Program-made: the position numbers and the translations under genes
DNA from: Candidatus Roizmanbacteria bacterium CG_4_10_14_0_8_um_filter_33_9
GTDB lineage: Bacteria; Patescibacteriota; Microgenomatia; UBA1406; GWC2-37-13
Assembly: GCA_002785065.1 (NCBI GenBank)
Contig: PFLI01000184.1
Location: forward strand, 1-14,967
Reading direction: 5' to 3'
DNA: 14,967 bases
The notes under the pieces: model-generated
Told to the model about the DNA's origin: nothing
Database searches by the model: none
The model's input: only the letters and a program-made list of their open reading frames with translations
Shown: positions 13,090 to 14,967 of the stretch, in pieces
Layout of the letters: every line of letters starts with the position of its first letter
How positions within the stretch are numbered: the first letter of the stretch is position 1

Positions 13090-14757
13090 ATGAAGAGATA
13101 TTTTATCTTTTTTTTTCTATTAGTATCTTTTTTTCTTTTCTCTCAAAACGTAATTGCTGAAGAAATATCGAATTTTGATTCAAAAATAGTTATTCTTTCA
13201 TCTGGACAGATACAAATAGAAGAGAGGATAGTTTATGATTTTGGGGGATTATATAAGCATGGGATTTTTCGGTCAATTCCTTATATAAAAACAAATACGG
13301 ATGGAAAACAGTTTAGAATGGAAATAAATGTACAATCAGTTGTTGATGAGTTAGGAAAACCATTCCCATACACTGTTTCTTCGCTTAATAACAATATCAG
13401 TGTCAGAATTGGTGATCCAAATAATACTATAACGGGTCTTCATACCTACATTATTACGTATTCAGTAAAAGGGGCGATAACATATTTTTCCGACCATGAT
13501 GAGCTGTATTGGAACATCACGGGAAACGAATGGACAGTTCCAATTCAATATGCCAGTCTTCAGATATCTTTTCCAAAACAATTTGATGTAAGTGAAATAA
13601 AAACAAGTTGTTTTACAGGTCTACGAGGTTCAACAATACAAAACTGCTTATCACTATACAATAGTGGAATTGTTGAAGGTAATACAAAAATTATGCTTTC
13701 AGGAGGGGAAGGGTTGACTGAAGTAGTCAGTTTTCCAAAAGGAGCTGTTGCAGTGCTCGAACCAAAAGAAGTTGTATCATTTTTTTCAACGTTTTTGGGT
13801 AAATTGTTTGTCTTATTAGTAAGTATTGTTGCATTATTTTGGTATATAATTCTTCCTATTTTGATTCCGATAAAATGGCTGCTATACGGAAAAGATCCGC
13901 GGGTTGGGGCTCCAGTACGAGCTTGGTATGATCCTCCAAAAACTAAAGATAATCGTTTTTTAACCCCGTCAGAGACAGGAGTGCTCATTGATGAAAAAGT
14001 CGACGCCAGAGATATGTTTGCAGCTGTTATTGACCTTGCCAGAAGAGGATATCTTTTAATCGAAGAGAGGAAAAAAAGAGAATTTTACTTTATTAAACAA
14101 AAGAAATCTGATAAAGAAACACTTCAATTATTTGAACAAGAGCTGTTAGATGGTATATTTGAGGATGGTCCAGAACTCAAATTAAAAGATGCGGATCTTG
14201 TTGATACAATGAGCGAAATCAAAAAAACATTGTATAAAAGCATGGTAACTAATGGTTATTTTGATAAAAATCCAGAAACTACAAGAACGTTTTATATAGC
14301 AATCGGTATATTTGGTCTGATGACTGGCAACCTTATGCTGTTTGTTGTTGCCCTTGTTTTTGGCCGTATTATGCCGCGAAAGACTAGATTGGGAGCGGAA
14401 CAGGCAAATGTAGCAAAGTCGCTTCGAAATTTTCTTACATCCCAAGAACGGCAGTTGGCATTTCAAGCTGAAAAACAAATGTTTTTTGAAAAGCTTCTTC
14501 CTTTTGCTATTGCATTTGGGGTTGAAAAAGTGTGGGCGAAACGTTTTAAGGATATGAATTTAAGCAATCCATCATGGTATAAAGGGTATGATAATTCAAC
14601 ATTTAATTCGGTATTTTTTATGTCAAGTATGAGCTCTTCATTTTCACATTTTCAAGGGGCTATGACACCTACGTCGTCATCTTCTGGTTTTTCTTCAGGT
14701 TTTAGCGGCGGATCATCAGGCGGCGGCGGGGGTGGCGGCGGTGGGGGAAGTTGGTAG
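13090..14757 (+). CDS. DUF2207 predicted membrane protein with glycine-rich tail
   Basis: The 555-residue protein begins with a signal peptide (about 1-23, ending NVIAEE). An extracytoplasmic DUF2207 domain follows with typical elements: GIFRSIP near 58-64, GLHTYIITYSV near 116-126 and YWNITGNEWTVPI near 140-152. Membrane segments lie at about 234-265 and 401-425. Between them is a cytoplasmic part with ARDMFAAVIDLARRGYLLIEE (306-326). After the last helix comes the family's conserved FEKLLPFAIAFGVEKVWAKRF (466-486). The C-terminus is serine/glycine-rich and ends in ten glycines then SW. DUF2207 proteins are widespread and of unknown function. The start is set by TATACT plus six bases. The upstream neighbour is divergent and a tRNA-Leu follows. 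Confidence 0.92.
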   Translation: MKRYFIFFFLLVSFFLFSQNVIAEEISNFDSKIVILSSGQIQIEERIVYDFGGLYKHGIFRSIPYIKTNTDGKQFRMEINVQSVVDELGKPFPYTVSSLNNNISVRIGDPNNTITGLHTYIITYSVKGAITYFSDHDELYWNITGNEWTVPIQYASLQISFPKQFDVSEIKTSCFTGLRGSTIQNCLSLYNSGIVEGNTKIMLSGGEGLTEVVSFPKGAVAVLEPKEVVSFFSTFLGKLFVLLVSIVALFWYIILPILIPIKWLLYGKDPRVGAPVRAWYDPPKTKDNRFLTPSETGVLIDEKVDARDMFAAVIDLARRGYLLIEERKKREFYFIKQKKSDKETLQLFEQELLDGIFEDGPELKLKDADLVDTMSEIKKTLYKSMVTNGYFDKNPETTRTFYIAIGIFGLMTGNLMLFVVALVFGRIMPRKTRLGAEQANVAKSLRNFLTSQERQLAFQAEKQMFFEKLLPFAIAFGVEKVWAKRFKDMNLSNPSWYKGYDNSTFNSVFFMSSMSSSFSHFQGAMTPTSSSSGFSSGFSGGSSGGGGGGGGGGSW

Positions 14758-14782
14758 GGGAAGCTACATACAACGTCTATGA

Positions 14783-14788
14783 TATAAT
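14783..14788 (+). promoter_or_regulatory. -10 box of tRNA-Leu
   Basis: TATAAT ends 11 bases before the tRNA 5' end, which allows a precursor leader of about five bases. No convincing -35 box was found. Confidence 0.55.
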
Positions 14789-14799
14789 CTATTTAAGCT

Positions 14800-14882
14800 G
14801 CCGGGGTGTTGAAATGGCAGACAAACTAGTCTCAAAAACTAGTGAGGGCAACCTCGTGAGGGTCCGACTCCCTCTCCCGGCA
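14800..14882 (+). tRNA. tRNA-Leu (CAA), CCA not encoded
   Basis: A class II cloverleaf of 83 bases. Acceptor GCCGGGG pairs with TCCCGGC (last pair G-U). A 3-base D stem TTG/CAA has GG in its loop. The anticodon stem CTAGT/ACTAG encloses loop CTCAAAA with anticodon CAA, reading UUG. A long variable arm GAGG/CCTC follows, then T arm GAGGG/CCCTC with loop TCCGACT, then A73. The bases after A73 are CTC, so CCA must be added enzymatically, unlike tRNA-His here. The T loop has C where position 55 is almost always U. Confidence 0.96.
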
Positions 14883-14925
14883 CTCTATAGATAACTTCAA
14901 TAGAAATCTGCTATGATGGAAAGAT

Positions 14926-14967
14926 ATGACTATTCTTGCCAAAAATGGGGACGGCGAGATTAATAAA
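14926..14967 (+). CDS. Start of an unidentified gene (runs off the right edge)
   Basis: An ATG at 14926 opens 14 codons to the edge, reading MTILAKNGDGEINK. TATGAT at 14912-14917 lies eight bases upstream, close to the leaderless spacing of other genes here. GGAAAG sits between them and could alternatively be a weak ribosome-binding site. Too little is visible to name a family. Confidence 0.45.
   Translation, partial: MTILAKNGDGEINK

Noticed and set aside
1..14967. CRISPR array, toxin-antitoxin pair, phage or transposase genes
   Set aside because: No regularly spaced repeats, no transposase or integrase motifs, and no paired small genes of that kind were found on either strand.

Overview
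This is a compact, AT-rich bacterial chromosome segment. The likely source is a Candidate Phyla Radiation bacterium, perhaps of the Microgenomates group. That assignment is inferred from several traits seen together: small dense genes, almost no Shine-Dalgarno sequences, short hypothetical proteins beside core genes, a DUF2207 membrane protein, a CDGSH protein, and an isolated GC-rich palindrome in an AT-rich gap. Genes here end in TGA as well as TAA and TAG, so the code is standard and TGA-recoding lineages such as Gracilibacteria are unlikely.

Layout from left to right. The 5' part of rlmN (minus strand) runs off the left edge. It diverges from a plus-strand row of three small genes: a histidine-phosphatase-like protein, a pentapeptide-repeat protein and an HD-domain protein. 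This row ends at a hairpin plus T-run and meets a minus-strand SHOCT-domain membrane protein. Next is a minus-strand two-gene operon: a large GT4 glycosyltransferase fused to a helical C-terminal domain, and a GH130 glycoside phosphorylase/hydrolase abutting it as TAA-ATG. Upstream of that operon are tRNA-His(GTG) and a decayed copy of the tRNA-His 3' end carrying a hairpin insert. A plus-strand group follows: a one-TM protein, an UlaG-like metallo-beta-lactamase-fold hydrolase, replicative helicase dnaB and a CDGSH protein with a cysteine-rich tail. After it come a PAP2 phosphatase (minus), a HAD phosphatase (plus), a membrane-anchored FAM173-like methyltransferase (minus), an unrecognised 825-residue protein (minus) and a DUF2207 protein (plus). 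The window closes with tRNA-Leu(CAA) and the first codons of another gene.

The most striking signal is how genes start. Six genes on both strands have a -10 hexamer (TATAAT or TATACT) followed by exactly six bases and then the start codon. Transcription would therefore begin at or next to the first base of the start codon, giving leaderless mRNAs. The same geometry predicts an unusual ATT start for the glycosyltransferase. That start restores a conserved N-terminal glycosyltransferase motif which every conventional start codon would cut off. No phage, transposon, CRISPR array or defence island is visible.
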